NCBI GenBank assembly: GCA_040005635.1
Contig: JBDTYM010000012.1
Coordinates: forward strand, 1-58,660
From: Dokdonella_A sp040005635
GTDB lineage: Bacteria > Pseudomonadota > Gammaproteobacteria > Xanthomonadales > Rhodanobacteraceae
Length of the DNA: 58,660 nt
Direction of reading: 5' to 3'
Shown: one piece after another, positions 50,964-58,660 of the stretch
Layout of the letters: the number at the start of each line of letters is the position of its first letter
Numbering within the stretch: the first letter of the stretch is position 1
Notes under the pieces: model-generated
The model's database searches: none
What the model saw: only the letters and a program-made list of their open reading frames with translations
What the model was told of the DNA's origin: nothing
Made by a program: the position numbers and the translations under genes

Positions 50964-52159
50964 CACGGCGCACCTCCGTGGCCGTCGCCGGAGCCGATGC
51001 GGATGCGTCCGTCGACGCCATCCGTGCCCGGGTTTGCCGCTGTGACCTCGACCTTCAGTCCCGGCACCATCGAGAAGCGCTCGCGCACACTGTCGAGCGC
51101 GGCGACATCGGGCGCGTGCAGGCTCAGCTCGAACACGCCATTGCGGTATTCCATGCCGCGCGTCTGGATGCGCGACGTGCTGCCGAGCACCGGCGCGATC
51201 TGCGTCAGCACGCGCAGCAGGCCGCTCGACTCGGCACTGCCGCGCAAACGATCGAGACGACTGCGCATCAGCTGCTCCGGGCTCAAGCGCGCCAGCTGCG
51301 CAGCGTCGATGTCCGGGAACGCCTTGCGCACGGCTTCCTGCGCGAGCGTGTCGATGCGCGCCGACGCGCGCGACAACTGCAGCACTTCGAAGCCGAGATC
51401 GACCACGGCGAGCACCATCACCGCGACCACGAGCGCCGCCGCCAGACGCCACCAGCGCGCGCCGCGTGCTCCGCGATGCATCGAGGCGAATTCACCTTCG
51501 AGGAGGTTGAGAGGCGGATGTGCGCAACCGCTTGCCAGCAATGCCAGCGGATCGCGCTGACGCTCGTGATACCGAGCGGCCGCCAACGGCAATGGCGCAG
51601 CCGGCGAAGCACGGAAATCGTATGCGGACGACGGCGCGGTCGCGCCCGCATGGACCAGCCAATCCACCAGATCGGCAGGCGCGCAAGCAAATGCGGACCA
51701 GGTCGCGAGGCGCACGATTGCACGCGCGTCTTCTACGATGACCGTGCCTGGCGCCAATGCGAGCGATTCGGGTATCAGCACATCCGGCCGCACGCCCGCT
51801 TCGGCCAGGCGCTCGAGCCAGCCGCGCAGGCGCTTTTTTGCCACGACAGCGACGCCAATCGGTTCGACGCCATCCTTCACCGCCGCCGCGAAATGCAAAT
51901 CCTCGACGGCGCCCAACAGCTGGTCCTCGACCGCATAGGGCAACGCCTGCAGCAATTGCGCGCGATTGCGCGCGCTGATGCGCGTTTCGGTGAGCAGCAC
52001 GTCTTCGGCCGGCACCAGCACGACGACTTCGCCGGCGGTTGCCACAACCGACGCCGGCGGCGGCCCAGCCACGGAAGCGATCGACACGCCCGTGCCGGAC
52101 TGACGCAACCAGGTCAGACCGCCATCAGGAGCGAGGCGCAGCAACAGGCGATCGGACAT
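50963..52159 (-). CDS. gspL: Type II secretion system protein L
   Basis: 398 residues. The cytoplasmic actin-like domain (1-235) includes LLTETRISARNRAQLLQALPYAVEDQL and WLERLAEAGVRPDVLIPESL. A membrane helix (about 242-262, LAAALVVAVMVLAVVDLGF) and a periplasmic domain follow (FELSLHAPDVAALDSVRERF). GspL binds the GspE ATPase and carries force to the pseudopilus. It is 60 bases after gspK. gspE is not in the window. Confidence 0.94.
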   Translation of the reverse strand: MSDRLLLRLAPDGGLTWLRQSGTGVSIASVAGPPPASVVATAGEVVVLVPAEDVLLTETRISARNRAQLLQALPYAVEDQLLGAVEDLHFAAAVKDGVEPIGVAVVAKKRLRGWLERLAEAGVRPDVLIPESLALAPGTVIVEDARAIVRLATWSAFACAPADLVDWLVHAGATAPSSAYDFRASPAAPLPLAAARYHERQRDPLALLASGCAHPPLNLLEGEFASMHRGARGARWWRLAAALVVAVMVLAVVDLGFEVLQLSRASARIDTLAQEAVRKAFPDIDAAQLARLSPEQLMRSRLDRLRGSAESSGLLRVLTQIAPVLGSTSRIQTRGMEYRNGVFELSLHAPDVAALDSVRERFSMVPGLKVEVTAANPGTDGVDGRIRIGSGDGHGGAP

Positions 52160-52219
52160 GCGGAACGTGGGGACCGGTGGCGTCGAAACGCGGGGATTGT
52201 AGTCGAGAACGACGCGACG

Positions 52220-53212
52220 TCAGTCGAGGGTACCGTCGTCGCGCGGCGAGGCTGCGATCGGCGCCGCTACGGTCAAGGCGTCGTCGCTGCCGCGGCTGCG
52301 CGCGAGCACGCGGTAATTGTGGCCGTTGCCGGCGCGTTCGATCAGGCTGTAGAACGTGAACGGCACCTCATCGAGGATGATGTCGCCGCGGGCGAGGAAG
52401 TAGGTGCTCGAGGTGCCGATCATCGACGCCGGGGGAAGCAACGACTGATCGATGTGCGCCTGGGTGGCGACATCGGTCACGCTAGTCATGTTTGCCTGTC
52501 CGTTGTTCCAGATAGCTATTGCTGCTGCCCGCGAAATACGACTTGTAAGACTTTGCAGAACCGGCACGCTTGCCGTATTCACGTTGATCTTAGTGCCCGG
52601 CGGTAACGCACAGACATAGGGTGCGAGCTTCGCGTAGACGTCAGTTGTGACGCCAGCGACAAGTCTAAGTTCGGACACATGCACGAAAACATCGCCGCGT
52701 TGTCGATACGGAATGGGCAGCGAGAGATAGGTATTCGGGCTGAGCACGTTGGCACCGTCGCCAGCGCCGAGCCAGGCTTGCACAGAGGCAGCGAGCATGG
52801 GGTCCGGAATCCCCAGAGCCAGCAGCAACTGATTGAACACGTCGAGCCAACGTGCAGCGTCAGGAGAGCGCCCCGAAAGATTGTTGAGATTGAAGCACCC
52901 ATTGAGATCGCGCATCGTCGCGCTGATCAGGCCGCCGGGCACCTGCTGCGGTGGCAGTGGCAATGCCCAGGGACTGCGATTCGAGTCCGGCCCACGCTGC
53001 TCGCTTTCCGTTTTGAACAGGATTTGCGCGGCATAAATCTCCAAGCCTTGCGCATACGCATCGGCCTGTTCGGAACGTAACAAATTGCGCGTACGAGCGA
53101 ATGCCAGTTCACCGCGATCGAGCAGGGCCGCGATCAGGATCACCGCGAGCGCGACGACGAGCAGCGCGACGAGCAGCGCGACTCCCCGTTGACGATGTGG
53201 CGAAGTGTTCAT
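52220..53212 (-). CDS. gspK: Type II secretion system minor pseudopilin K
   Basis: 330 residues. The prepilin start RQRGVALLVALLVVALAVIL has Gly before the cleavage site and lacks the Glu5 of other pilins, as is normal for GspK, the tip pseudopilin. The large globular part has DLNGCFNLNNL and TKINVNTASVPVLQSL. ATG 53212 overlaps the gspJ stop (TGATG). Confidence 0.95.
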   Translation of the reverse strand: MNTSPHRQRGVALLVALLVVALAVILIAALLDRGELAFARTRNLLRSEQADAYAQGLEIYAAQILFKTESEQRGPDSNRSPWALPLPPQQVPGGLISATMRDLNGCFNLNNLSGRSPDAARWLDVFNQLLLALGIPDPMLAASVQAWLGAGDGANVLSPNTYLSLPIPYRQRGDVFVHVSELRLVAGVTTDVYAKLAPYVCALPPGTKINVNTASVPVLQSLTSRISRAAAIAIWNNGQANMTSVTDVATQAHIDQSLLPPASMIGTSSTYFLARGDIILDEVPFTFYSLIERAGNGHNYRVLARSRGSDDALTVAAPIAASPRDDGTLD

Positions 53213-53868
53213 CACTGGCAGATCGTCGAAGGTGCGGCGCCGGTGGAAGTCGTGCCGACTGCGCACGGCCATGGCGTCGACGGCAACTCCACCAAGCGCC
53301 GTATCTCGCCGAGATCGGTCAGCACGAAGCGGAATTCGACGGCAAGCGGAAGCACCTCCGGCGTCGGCGTAGTGCTCGATGGCGGCCACGCATCGCGCCA
53401 GACCCGATCGGTGCCGAAATAGCGCAGCCGCAACTGCTCGATTCCATCGAGCAGCTTGGTCGTCACCGGCACGGAATTCGGCGCGCGGTCGAGCACCAGA
53501 TAACGCCCGCGCTGCAGGTTGCCGCCATCGAGCGCATAGACGACGCGCTCCAGATTGCTGCGCGGTTCAGCCAGCGGATTGGCGTAGCCGAGCCGCGTGA
53601 ATTCGATGCCATCCGCGCTGCCGATCAAGGCCGGCAAAGGCTGGCTGCTGGTGTTGCCGAGCACCGTTCGCGCGACGCCCTGGCGCAGATCGCGTTCGAG
53701 CAGGCTGACCGCGCGCGTGATCGCGGCGAAGCGATCCTGCTGCGCCGCCAACGCCGAGCGCGTGCGTGCGATCGCGGAAAGGCCGCCGTACGCCGCTGCG
53801 GCCAGCGCCGCGAAGACGACCAGCGCGACCAGCAGTTCGATCAGGGTGAAGCCGCGTCGGGACTTCAT
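53212..53868 (-). CDS. gspJ: Type II secretion system minor pseudopilin J
   Basis: 218 residues. The prepilin signal is KSRRG-FTLIELLVALVVFAA with Glu5. The downstream LLERDLRQGVAR and VYALDGGNLQRGRYLVLDR patterns match GspJ. It forms the tip complex with GspI and GspK. The start overlaps gspI by four bases (ATGA). Confidence 0.95.
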   Translation of the reverse strand: MKSRRGFTLIELLVALVVFAALAAAAYGGLSAIARTRSALAAQQDRFAAITRAVSLLERDLRQGVARTVLGNTSSQPLPALIGSADGIEFTRLGYANPLAEPRSNLERVVYALDGGNLQRGRYLVLDRAPNSVPVTTKLLDGIEQLRLRYFGTDRVWRDAWPPSSTTPTPEVLPLAVEFRFVLTDLGEIRRLVELPSTPWPCAVGTTSTGAAPSTICQ

Positions 53869-54236
53869 GGCGACAAGGACTGGCCGGCGAACCCGCTCAG
53901 GCTCGCCGACGGCTGCTGCAGGTCGCCAGCGAACACGAGGATATCAATGCGGCGGATCTCGGCGTCCTGCGTCGACTTCACGTCGCGCGTCCAGCGCCAG
54001 TTGCGTCCGGCCAATTGCAGGTGGCCATCGCTGCGACCGGTGGCCGGGAATGGGTTCGCCAGCCGCGTATCGGTCAACACGTCCGCCGCGACCCATCCGG
54101 CCAGCGTGCGTTCGCGCAGCGCATCGAAGTCCTGCACCTGCAGGCCCGCGGTGCGCGTCAGCGCGAGCAGGGCCAGCGCGATCACGGCCAGCGCGATCAG
54201 CACTTCGATCAGTGTAAAGCCCCGCGCGCGCTTCAC
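53865..54236 (-). CDS. gspI: Type II secretion system minor pseudopilin I
   Basis: 123 residues, the usual GspI length. The prepilin signal is KRARG-FTLIEVLIALAVIALAL, then ERTLAGWVAADVLTDTRLAN, a family segment. It nucleates the pseudopilus tip with GspJ and GspK. It overlaps gspH by four bases. Confidence 0.95.
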   Translation of the reverse strand: MKRARGFTLIEVLIALAVIALALLALTRTAGLQVQDFDALRERTLAGWVAADVLTDTRLANPFPATGRSDGHLQLAGRNWRWTRDVKSTQDAEIRRIDILVFAGDLQQPSASLSGFAGQSLSP

Positions 54237-54850
54237 GGCGGCGTTTCCAGGCGCGCAGTCTTCAATGTGCCGTCGTCCGCGCCGGTCACGCGGTAGCGCA
54301 GCGGTGGGTCGCCGAGCGCAAGCGTCAACGCGAATGGCGTCAGTTCACCGGAGGAAAAACACACCAGCTGCGGCGTATCGTGCTTCGGCGTCGCCAATGC
54401 GACCGGACGCCCTTCGCGGCTGAGGTCGACATGCAGTCCCGCCGGCCAGTGGCGCGCGCGCAACTCATCGGTACCGGCATCGTGCCACTCGCTGCCATCG
54501 AGCCGGCGGAACGCATAGCCGTCGGCGGCGAGCACGACGCCGAACTCGCGCCCGCCCAGCTCCGCCTGATTGCACAGCTGCGCGACCAGCGCCTGGAATC
54601 GATCCGACTCGTTCACCAACTGACGCTCGCCATGGTTGCCGACCGCCAGCGTCAGCGCGGCGGCGAGCACGCCGACGATGACGACGACGACGAGCAATTC
54701 GATGAGCGTGAAGCCGCTTTGCTCCGACTCCGCCGCCTGCGTCGGCGGAGTGGGCAGGGGTGAGGGGGCGGGGCCACAGGCGCCCTCGATGCCACAACCG
54801 CACGACAAACTCGACCGTCGCGGGCGCCTCGCGAAAACCCGATACCTCAT
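54233..54850 (-). CDS. gspH: Type II secretion system minor pseudopilin H, with unusually long leader
   Basis: 205 residues. The pilin motif SG-FTLIELLVVVVIVGVLAA is clear, but from ATG 54850 it is preceded by 46 residues, rich in Pro and Cys (GPAPSPLPTPPTQAAES). Prepilin leaders are normally 6 to 25 residues. No nearer ATG or GTG is in frame; a TTG codon in the leader is possible. The coding stretch for the leader holds an inverted repeat (54727-54751). The C-terminal part (CFSSGELTPFALTLAL) fits GspH. Confidence 0.9.
   Translation of the reverse strand: MRYRVFARRPRRSSLSCGCGIEGACGPAPSPLPTPPTQAAESEQSGFTLIELLVVVVIVGVLAAALTLAVGNHGERQLVNESDRFQALVAQLCNQAELGGREFGVVLAADGYAFRRLDGSEWHDAGTDELRARHWPAGLHVDLSREGRPVALATPKHDTPQLVCFSSGELTPFALTLALGDPPLRYRVTGADDGTLKTARLETPP
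54727..54751. repeat. Inverted repeat inside the gspH leader
   Basis: ACTCCGCC and GGCGGAGT form a perfect 8-base stem with a 9-base loop just before the pilin motif. It may be part of an inserted palindromic element that lengthened the leader. Confidence 0.5.
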
Positions 54851-54943
54851 GATCTTGAGCTCTCGCCCTCCCGCCCTACCGTCTCGCCCAAAGATGAAAC
54901 CGGTCGGAGAGAGGGGATTTTACGCGCGCAACCACCGGCCGGA

Positions 54944-55378
54944 TCACTGCTCCCAGTTGCCGACATCCGCCGCCTCGCCCTCGCCGCCGGGCTTGCCGTC
55001 GGCGCCGTAGCTGTAGATATCGATCTCGCCATGCTGGCCGGGGCGCTGATACTGGTACGGCTTGCCCCACGGATCCTTGGCGACACGATCGAGGTACGGC
55101 CCTTTCCAGTTCGGCGCATCCGGCTGGCCGGACGGCTTGGTGACCAGCGCGTCGAGCCCCTGCTCACCGCTCGGATAGGCGAAATTGTCGAGCTTGTACA
55201 GATTGAGTGCCGTCGCGATGCCCTGGATGTCCTGCTTCGCGCGCGTCACGCGCGCCTCGCCCGGGCGTTCCATCACGCGCGGCACGACGATGGCGGCAAG
55301 GATGCCGAGGATCACCACGACGACCAGGATTTCTATCAGCGTGAAGCCGCGCGAGCGGCCTGAAAGCGTGTGTTTCAT
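54944..55378 (-). CDS. gspG: Type II secretion system major pseudopilin G
   Basis: 144 residues. The prepilin signal is SGRSRG-FTLIEILVVVVIL with cleavage after Gly11. Conserved parts are VMERPGEARVTRAKQDI, LNLYKLDNFAYPSGEQGLDA and the C-terminal calcium-site region DIYSYGADGKPGGEGEAAD. GspG builds the pseudopilus. It is the first gene of the cluster and is divergent from bioA across 47 bases; gspC, D, E and F are not adjacent. Confidence 0.97.
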   Translation of the reverse strand: MKHTLSGRSRGFTLIEILVVVVILGILAAIVVPRVMERPGEARVTRAKQDIQGIATALNLYKLDNFAYPSGEQGLDALVTKPSGQPDAPNWKGPYLDRVAKDPWGKPYQYQRPGQHGEIDIYSYGADGKPGGEGEAADVGNWEQ

Positions 55379-55425
55379 GGGAAGGCTTGTGCAAAGGCAG
55401 GATCGCCGCGGATCATAGCAAGGTT

Positions 55426-56781
55426 ATGCATACCTCCATTTCTGCGCAGCTCGCCGCGCGCGACCTCGCCGTGGTCTGGCATCCGTGCACGCAGATGCAC
55501 GATCACGAAACGCTGCCGATGCTGCCAATCGCGCGCGCCGAAGGCGCCTGGCTGCATGGTCACGACGGCAAACGCTACCTCGACGCGGTCAGTTCTTGGT
55601 GGACCTGCCTGCTCGGCCACCGCCATCCGCGCATCGTTGCTGCGCTGAAGGATCAGCTCGACCAGCTCGACCACGTGATGCTGGCCGGTTTCACGCATGC
55701 GCCGGCCATCGAGCTCGCCGAGGAACTGGTGCGTATCAGTCCGCATGGCCTCGAACGCGTGTTCTACGCCGACAACGGTTCCAGCGCGGTCGAAGTCGCG
55801 CTGAAGCTCAGTTTCCACTACTGGAAAAATCGTGGCAGTGAACGGCGCACGCGCTTCGTCGCGCTGACCGGCGGTTACCACGGCGAGACGCTCGGCGCGC
55901 TGTCGGTCACCGATGTCGCGCTCTATCGCAGTACCTATGCGCCGCTGCTGCTGCAACCGATCTTCGCGCCGTCGCCCGATGCCTATGAACGCGAACCCGG
56001 CGAAAGCGCCGCCGACTGCGCACTGCGTCGCCTCGGCGAGCTGCGCACGATCCTGCAACGCCACGCGCACGAAGTCTGCGCGATCATCGTCGAACCGCTG
56101 GTGCAATGCGCCGGCGGCATGCGCATGCACGATGCGAGTTACCTGGCCGGTCTGCGCGCGCTCTGCGACGCGTTCGATATCCATCTGATCGCCGACGAGA
56201 TCGCGGTCGGCTTCGGCCGCAGCGGCAGCCTGTTCGCCTGCGAACAGGGCGGCATCGCTCCGGATTTCCTGTGCCTGTCGAAAGGACTCACCGGCGGTAC
56301 GTTGCCGCTGTCCGCCGTGCTGACGACAACGCACGTCTACGACGCGTTCTACGCCGACCATGCCGCCGGCAAGGCCTTCCTGCATTCGCACAGCTATACC
56401 GGCAACCCGCTCGCCTGCCGCGCCGCGCTGGCCACCTTGCAGGTGCTGCGCGACGAGCCGGTGCTGCAACGCAATCGCGCGCTGGCTGCGCATCTCGCCG
56501 CGAGGCTGGCTCCGTTCGCCGATCATCCGAACATTGCCGACGTGCGCCAGACCGGCATGATTGCGGCGCTCGAACTCGTGCGCGACAAGGTTACGCGCGA
56601 ACCCTTTGCCGCCGCCGAACGCCGCGGCCTGCGCGTCTACCGCCACGGCCTCGAACGCGGTGCCGTGCTGCGTCCGCTCGGCAATGTCGTCTACTTCATG
56701 CCGCCGTACTGCATCACGCCGGACGAGATCGATTTCATGCTCGAAGTCGCGCTGGAAGGTATCGAGCACGCAGTATCCTGA
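55426..56781 (+). CDS. bioA: Adenosylmethionine-8-amino-7-oxononanoate aminotransferase
   Basis: 451 residues, the BioA length. It transfers the amino group of SAM to KAPA in biotin synthesis, with PLP. WHPCTQMHDHE and SSWWTCLLGH form the substrate site, GGYHGETLGALSVT the PLP site, IADEIAVGFGRSG the Asp, and LSKGLTGGTLPLSAV contains the PLP lysine. ATG 55426 is chosen as homologues begin there. No other biotin gene is in the window. Confidence 0.95.
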   Translation: MHTSISAQLAARDLAVVWHPCTQMHDHETLPMLPIARAEGAWLHGHDGKRYLDAVSSWWTCLLGHRHPRIVAALKDQLDQLDHVMLAGFTHAPAIELAEELVRISPHGLERVFYADNGSSAVEVALKLSFHYWKNRGSERRTRFVALTGGYHGETLGALSVTDVALYRSTYAPLLLQPIFAPSPDAYEREPGESAADCALRRLGELRTILQRHAHEVCAIIVEPLVQCAGGMRMHDASYLAGLRALCDAFDIHLIADEIAVGFGRSGSLFACEQGGIAPDFLCLSKGLTGGTLPLSAVLTTTHVYDAFYADHAAGKAFLHSHSYTGNPLACRAALATLQVLRDEPVLQRNRALAAHLAARLAPFADHPNIADVRQTGMIAALELVRDKVTREPFAAAERRGLRVYRHGLERGAVLRPLGNVVYFMPPYCITPDEIDFMLEVALEGIEHAVS

Positions 56782-56792
56782 GCATCACCGCA

Positions 56793-56929
56793 ACGCAAAG
56801 CCCGCGCAAAAAACGCCAGCACGCGCTGCTCATACTCGAGACCGATACGCGCATGCAGATCAACGTGCGCCGCGCCCGGTAAGCTCCGAACTGCTTCGGC
56901 GCGTCGGCGGCATCGAATAAAGCGCGCGA
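56793..56929 (-). pseudogene. C-terminal remnant of an alpha/beta hydrolase, frameshifted
   Basis: On the minus strand, one frame (56929-56888) reads SRALFDAADAPKQF and the next (56882-56793) reads LPGAAHVDLHARIGLEYEQ then RVLAFFARALR. Together these match the last 45 or so residues of serine-aminopeptidase-type alpha/beta hydrolases, with the catalytic His in GAAH. One base is missing between the two, and upstream bases do not extend the similarity. It is a small gene relic between bioA and rsmE. Confidence 0.5.
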
Positions 56930-57079
56930 CTACGCCAGCATCCTTTCGCAGCCGCGGTCTCGCATTGGCCGCCGCTGCGACACTAGCCTGCCGGCGGGCG
57001 CGCAACGTGGCGAAATCCGGTCTGGAATCTGGCGCCGGGCTTGCGCACAATCACCCGATCACGGCGCTCACCCACGCTT

Positions 57080-57814
57080 ATGCGCATTCCCCGCATCTAT
57101 GTACCGCAACCCTTGCACTCAGGTCGCGTCGTGGAACTGCCGATCCAGGCCGGCGAGCACATCGCGCGCGTGCTGCGCCTCGACTGCGGCCATCTACTGC
57201 GCTTGTTCAACGGCGACGGCAGCGAATACACCAGTGAACTCACCTCGGTAGCGAAGCGCGCGGTGACCGCGCGCGTGCTGGAATCGGCCAGCACACCTGA
57301 CCGCGAGAGCCCGCTGCGCATCACGCTCGGCCAGGGCATCGCGCGCGGCGACAAGATGGATTGGATCCTGCAGAAGGCGACCGAACTCGGCATCGCACGG
57401 TTCGTCCCGCTGATCACCGATCGCACCGAAGTCAAGCTCGGTGCCGAGCGTGCCGAGCGCAGGTTGTCGCACTGGCAGGCGGTGATCGCCTCGGCCTGCG
57501 AACAGTGTGGCCGCAACCGCCTGCCCGAGTTGCACGAACCGGTGCGTCTCGCCGACTGGGCCGCGGCGCTCGGCGAGGTGTCGGGTCTGCGTCTCGCGCT
57601 CGACCCGCACGGCGACGTCGGCGTGCGTGACCTCAGCGTGGCGCAGCAGGCGACGCTCGCGGTGGGTCCCGAAGGAGGATTGTCGGACCAGGATCTGGCG
57701 ATTCTCGACCAGGCCGGTTTCCGTGGCCTGCGCCTCGGTCCACGCATCCTGCGCACCGAGACGGCCGGCCTTGCCGCACTCGCCGCGCTGCAGGCGATTC
57801 ACGGCGATCTGTAG
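57080..57814 (+). CDS. rsmE: 16S rRNA (uracil1498-N3)-methyltransferase
   Basis: 244 residues. An N-terminal PUA-like domain (RIPRIYVPQPLHSGRVVELP, HIARVLRLDCGHLLRLFNG) is followed by the SPOUT knot: KMDWILQKATELGIARFVPL, AVGPEGGLSDQD and LRLGPRILRTETA. RsmE methylates U1498 of 16S rRNA. Start ATG 57080 gives the family N-terminus. Confidence 0.96.
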   Translation: MRIPRIYVPQPLHSGRVVELPIQAGEHIARVLRLDCGHLLRLFNGDGSEYTSELTSVAKRAVTARVLESASTPDRESPLRITLGQGIARGDKMDWILQKATELGIARFVPLITDRTEVKLGAERAERRLSHWQAVIASACEQCGRNRLPELHEPVRLADWAAALGEVSGLRLALDPHGDVGVRDLSVAQQATLAVGPEGGLSDQDLAILDQAGFRGLRLGPRILRTETAGLAALAALQAIHGDL

Positions 57815-58082
57815 CTTGCCACGTGGGAAATAATCCCAGCTGCGGCGCAGCATCGAATGCTCCAGAAGAGGGGAGGCGATGGCGGCGGAACGTGAGACAC
57901 TGGCTATGGATTCGCGCTCATAGTGGAACTTGCCAAGCATGGTGGGACGAGCCCCGGGATTCTCTGCAGCGAAAGGATTCCCGCCCGATGACGGTCCCCT
58001 GCCCGCGCAGTGCATGGGTGACCCTGCAAGCCGAATGCGAACCTGCGTATCCGCTTCGCCAACCACAGTGGGGAGAATTCAC

Positions 58083-58574
58083 ATGAAGACCCAGCATCGT
58101 CATGCACTCGGCCGCGCTCTCGCCTGCTTCGGCCTCCTGGCTGCGCCACTTTTCGCCGGCGCGATCGAGAACGCGCAGCAGGCTTTCGTCACCGATGCGT
58201 ACGAGAAGAACATGCGCACGATGGAGATGATGAACAAGCTCGACGCCAACGGCGACCACATGATCAGCAAGGAAGAAGGCGAAGCCTACTTCAGCAAGCT
58301 GTTCGACATGCTCGACCGCAATCACGACGGCGTGCTCGATCACAACGAATGGGTCGGCGCCGCGGAAGACAAGGAAGTGGTCAGCCTGTCGACCGGCGGC
58401 TACGCGCGCGCACTCGCATCGATGGACATGATGGTCATGGTCGACACCGACGGCGACCACACGGTCAGCAAAGATGAATTCATCAAGGCGCACGAGAAGC
58501 TGTTCAACAAGATGGCCGGCGGCCAGAGCGTGATCGACGTACAGCACTGGGTATCGGGACACTTCCCGAAATAA
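58083..58574 (+). CDS. Exported EF-hand calcium-binding protein
   Basis: 163 residues. A signal peptide (LGRALACFGLLAAPLFAGA) is followed by three EF-hand loops: DANGDHMISKEE, DRNHDGVLDHNE and DTDGDHTVSKDE. GGGGAG precedes ATG 58083 by 7 bases. It probably binds calcium in the periplasm; the partner is unknown. The last 86 bases of the window after it show no gene. Confidence 0.88.
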   Translation: MKTQHRHALGRALACFGLLAAPLFAGAIENAQQAFVTDAYEKNMRTMEMMNKLDANGDHMISKEEGEAYFSKLFDMLDRNHDGVLDHNEWVGAAEDKEVVSLSTGGYARALASMDMMVMVDTDGDHTVSKDEFIKAHEKLFNKMAGGQSVIDVQHWVSGHFPK

Positions 58575-58660
58575 CCCGGGACGCGGGCGCTGTCACGCAT
58601 CGGTGTCCGGCAGCGAATCAGGTTTCTCGGATGCTCTGCGCAACGTCGACGCGGCAAGCG

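Noticed and set aside
57930..58082. Longer N-terminal form of the EF-hand protein
   Set aside because: The extra residues look random, and ATG 58083 has a GGGGAG ribosome site and begins a signal peptide.

Overview
The window is a gene-dense, GC-rich chromosomal segment from a gammaproteobacterium, most likely order Lysobacterales (Xanthomonadales), probably near the Rhodanobacteraceae. This rests on the block rsmA-apaG-apaH beside lgt-thyA-folA, a type II secretion cluster of the Xps kind, a CpxAR pair, a RegB-like kinase with its regulator, and several secreted proteins, one ending in a DGFD-type tail. The placement is inference from gene content; no rRNA, tRNA, CRISPR array, prophage or insertion sequence was seen.

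Layout. 1-2 kb: end of a YeiH-type exporter and a secreted FG-GAP propeller protein. 2-9 kb: housekeeping genes (rsmA, apaG, apaH, an ArsR-type regulator with an SDR enzyme, folA, thyA, lgt, an RlmI-like methyltransferase). 9-14.6 kb: DUF255 thioredoxin-like protein, a lemA-TPM-TPM operon, terC and dgkA. 14.9-17.1 kb: a decay zone in which an intact PAP2 phosphatase lies between a frameshifted DUF533 gene and an AIM24 gene with several lesions. 17.1-19.4 kb: a 533-residue non-secreted protein translationally coupled to a small exported protein. 19.7-23.1 kb: POT peptide transporter, sulfotransferase, and a His/Gly-rich exported protein. 23.3-27.9 kb: cpxRA-like and regBA-like two-component systems. 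27.9-33 kb: HipA-like kinase with DUF3037, a cold-shock/Excalibur membrane protein, isoaspartyl peptidase, and a third two-component system. 33-39.3 kb: Dcp peptidase, TesA, and the YbbA-YbbP ABC transporter. 39.3-46 kb: LysM/lysozyme protein with a small exported partner, a DMT-like membrane protein, a DUF4097 lipoprotein, a 975-residue exported protein, and a DUF3761 repeat protein. 46.1-55.4 kb: a long leftward operon, gspGHIJKLMN then a HisN-like phosphatase, a small membrane protein, nudE, cysQ and mazG. 55.4-58.6 kb: bioA, a hydrolase remnant, rsmE and an EF-hand protein.

The most interesting signal is a pair of loci with the same plan (17.1-19.4 kb and 39.3-40.75 kb). In each, a peptidoglycan-active or muralytic-looking protein without a signal peptide is followed on the same strand by a small protein with a signal peptide, and each is preceded by a short region with two or three copies of the normally rare tetranucleotide CTAG or a near match. 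This looks like two cell-wall effector/immunity pairs under a shared control element. That is a hypothesis: no secretion system for such effectors is in the window.
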